This document shows positions 6,428-6,707 of a DNA stretch of 6,707 nucleotides, in pieces. The notes below the pieces were generated by a model. The model made no database searches, was not told the origin of the DNA, and worked only from the letters and a program-made list of their open reading frames with translations. The position numbers and the translations under genes are program-made. The stretch's first letter is position 1. Every line of letters starts with the position of its first letter. The stretch is taken from contig JAOZUU010000162.1 of the NCBI GenBank assembly GCA_029938515.1, forward strand, positions 1 to 6,707, written 5' to 3'. Source of the stretch: Desulfobacterales bacterium. GTDB lineage: Bacteria > Desulfobacterota > Desulfobacteria > Desulfobacterales > QNYZ01.

Positions 6428-6707
6428 ATGATCGGTAATCTGTTAACCAAGGTTTTCGGCAGCAAAAATGAACGGGAATTGAAGCGGATGGCCACCACGG
6501 TCGATCAGATCAATTCCCTTGAAGAACGGATTCATGCCTTAAGCGACGATGCTTTAAAAGGCCAGACCGTCGTTTTGAAGGAACGGTTTGATCAGGGCGA
6601 ATCCCTGGAAGAGCTGTTGCCCGAGGCATTCGCCACGGTCAGGGAGGCCTCCCTGCGCACCCTCGAAATGCGGCATTTTGATGCCCAGCTCGTCGGCGGA
6701 ATCGTCC
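6428..6707 (+). CDS. secA: SecA, preprotein translocase ATPase (N-terminal 93 residues, cut by window end)
   Basis: The protein is the motor that drives unfolded preproteins through SecYEG at the inner membrane. The visible part matches the SecA N-terminus along its whole length: LLTKVFGSKNERELKR, then ALSDDALKGQT, LPEAFATVREAS and MRHFDAQLVGG. Gln87 matches the conserved Q87 of E. coli SecA, the adenine-contacting Q motif. The Walker A motif, expected near residues 105-109, lies beyond the edge. The start at 6428 has a good ribosome binding site and gives the usual N-terminus. A promoter-like sequence sits in the 107-bp gap before it. No secM-like arrest peptide and no lpxC occur upstream, unlike E. 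coli, so regulation by secretion stress through SecM is not supported here. Confidence 0.97.
   Translation, partial: MIGNLLTKVFGSKNERELKRMATTVDQINSLEERIHALSDDALKGQTVVLKERFDQGESLEELLPEAFATVREASLRTLEMRHFDAQLVGGIV

Overview
The window looks like chromosomal DNA of a Gram-negative proteobacterium, most likely a gammaproteobacterium, of moderate GC. The evidence is a SecA N-terminus that follows the proteobacterial pattern closely, an inner-membrane-type lipoprotein, and an AsmA-like envelope protein. I cannot name the genus. All genes are on the + strand; there are no tRNA or rRNA genes, no transposase and no CRISPR array.

Layout. Positions 1-221 hold no convincing gene, but carry a nested inverted-repeat element (31-87) and two tight hairpins in tandem (143-188) just before a good ribosome binding site. 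Positions 222-2972 encode a 916-residue AsmA-like envelope protein with one N-terminal membrane anchor. Its middle is a tandem duplication of a module of about 250 residues. Positions 2973-3262 form a repeat-rich gap with inverted repeats, a short direct repeat, a 12-bp palindrome and a possible terminator. Positions 3263-5158 encode a polytopic membrane protein: a degenerate diacylglycerol-kinase-like fold fused to a DUF389 (TIGR00341-type) membrane domain. Its stop codon lies inside a perfect Shine-Dalgarno sequence that serves the next gene, at 5184-6320. That gene encodes a LivK/LivJ-type periplasmic binding protein made as a lipoprotein with Asp right after the lipidated Cys. A 107-bp gap with a promoter-like sequence leads to the 5' end of secA (6428 to the window edge).

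How they may work together. The DUF389 fusion and the binding lipoprotein appear to form a two-gene operon without the permeases and ATPases that normally accompany such a binding protein. The lipoprotein is predicted to stay on the outer face of the inner membrane, where the DUF389 protein sits. The pair may therefore be an uncharacterised ligand-sensing or transport module that couples a periplasmic ligand to a pseudokinase-like lipid or nucleotide binding domain. This is inference. The AsmA-like gene and secA are probably separate transcription units concerned with the envelope and with protein export.
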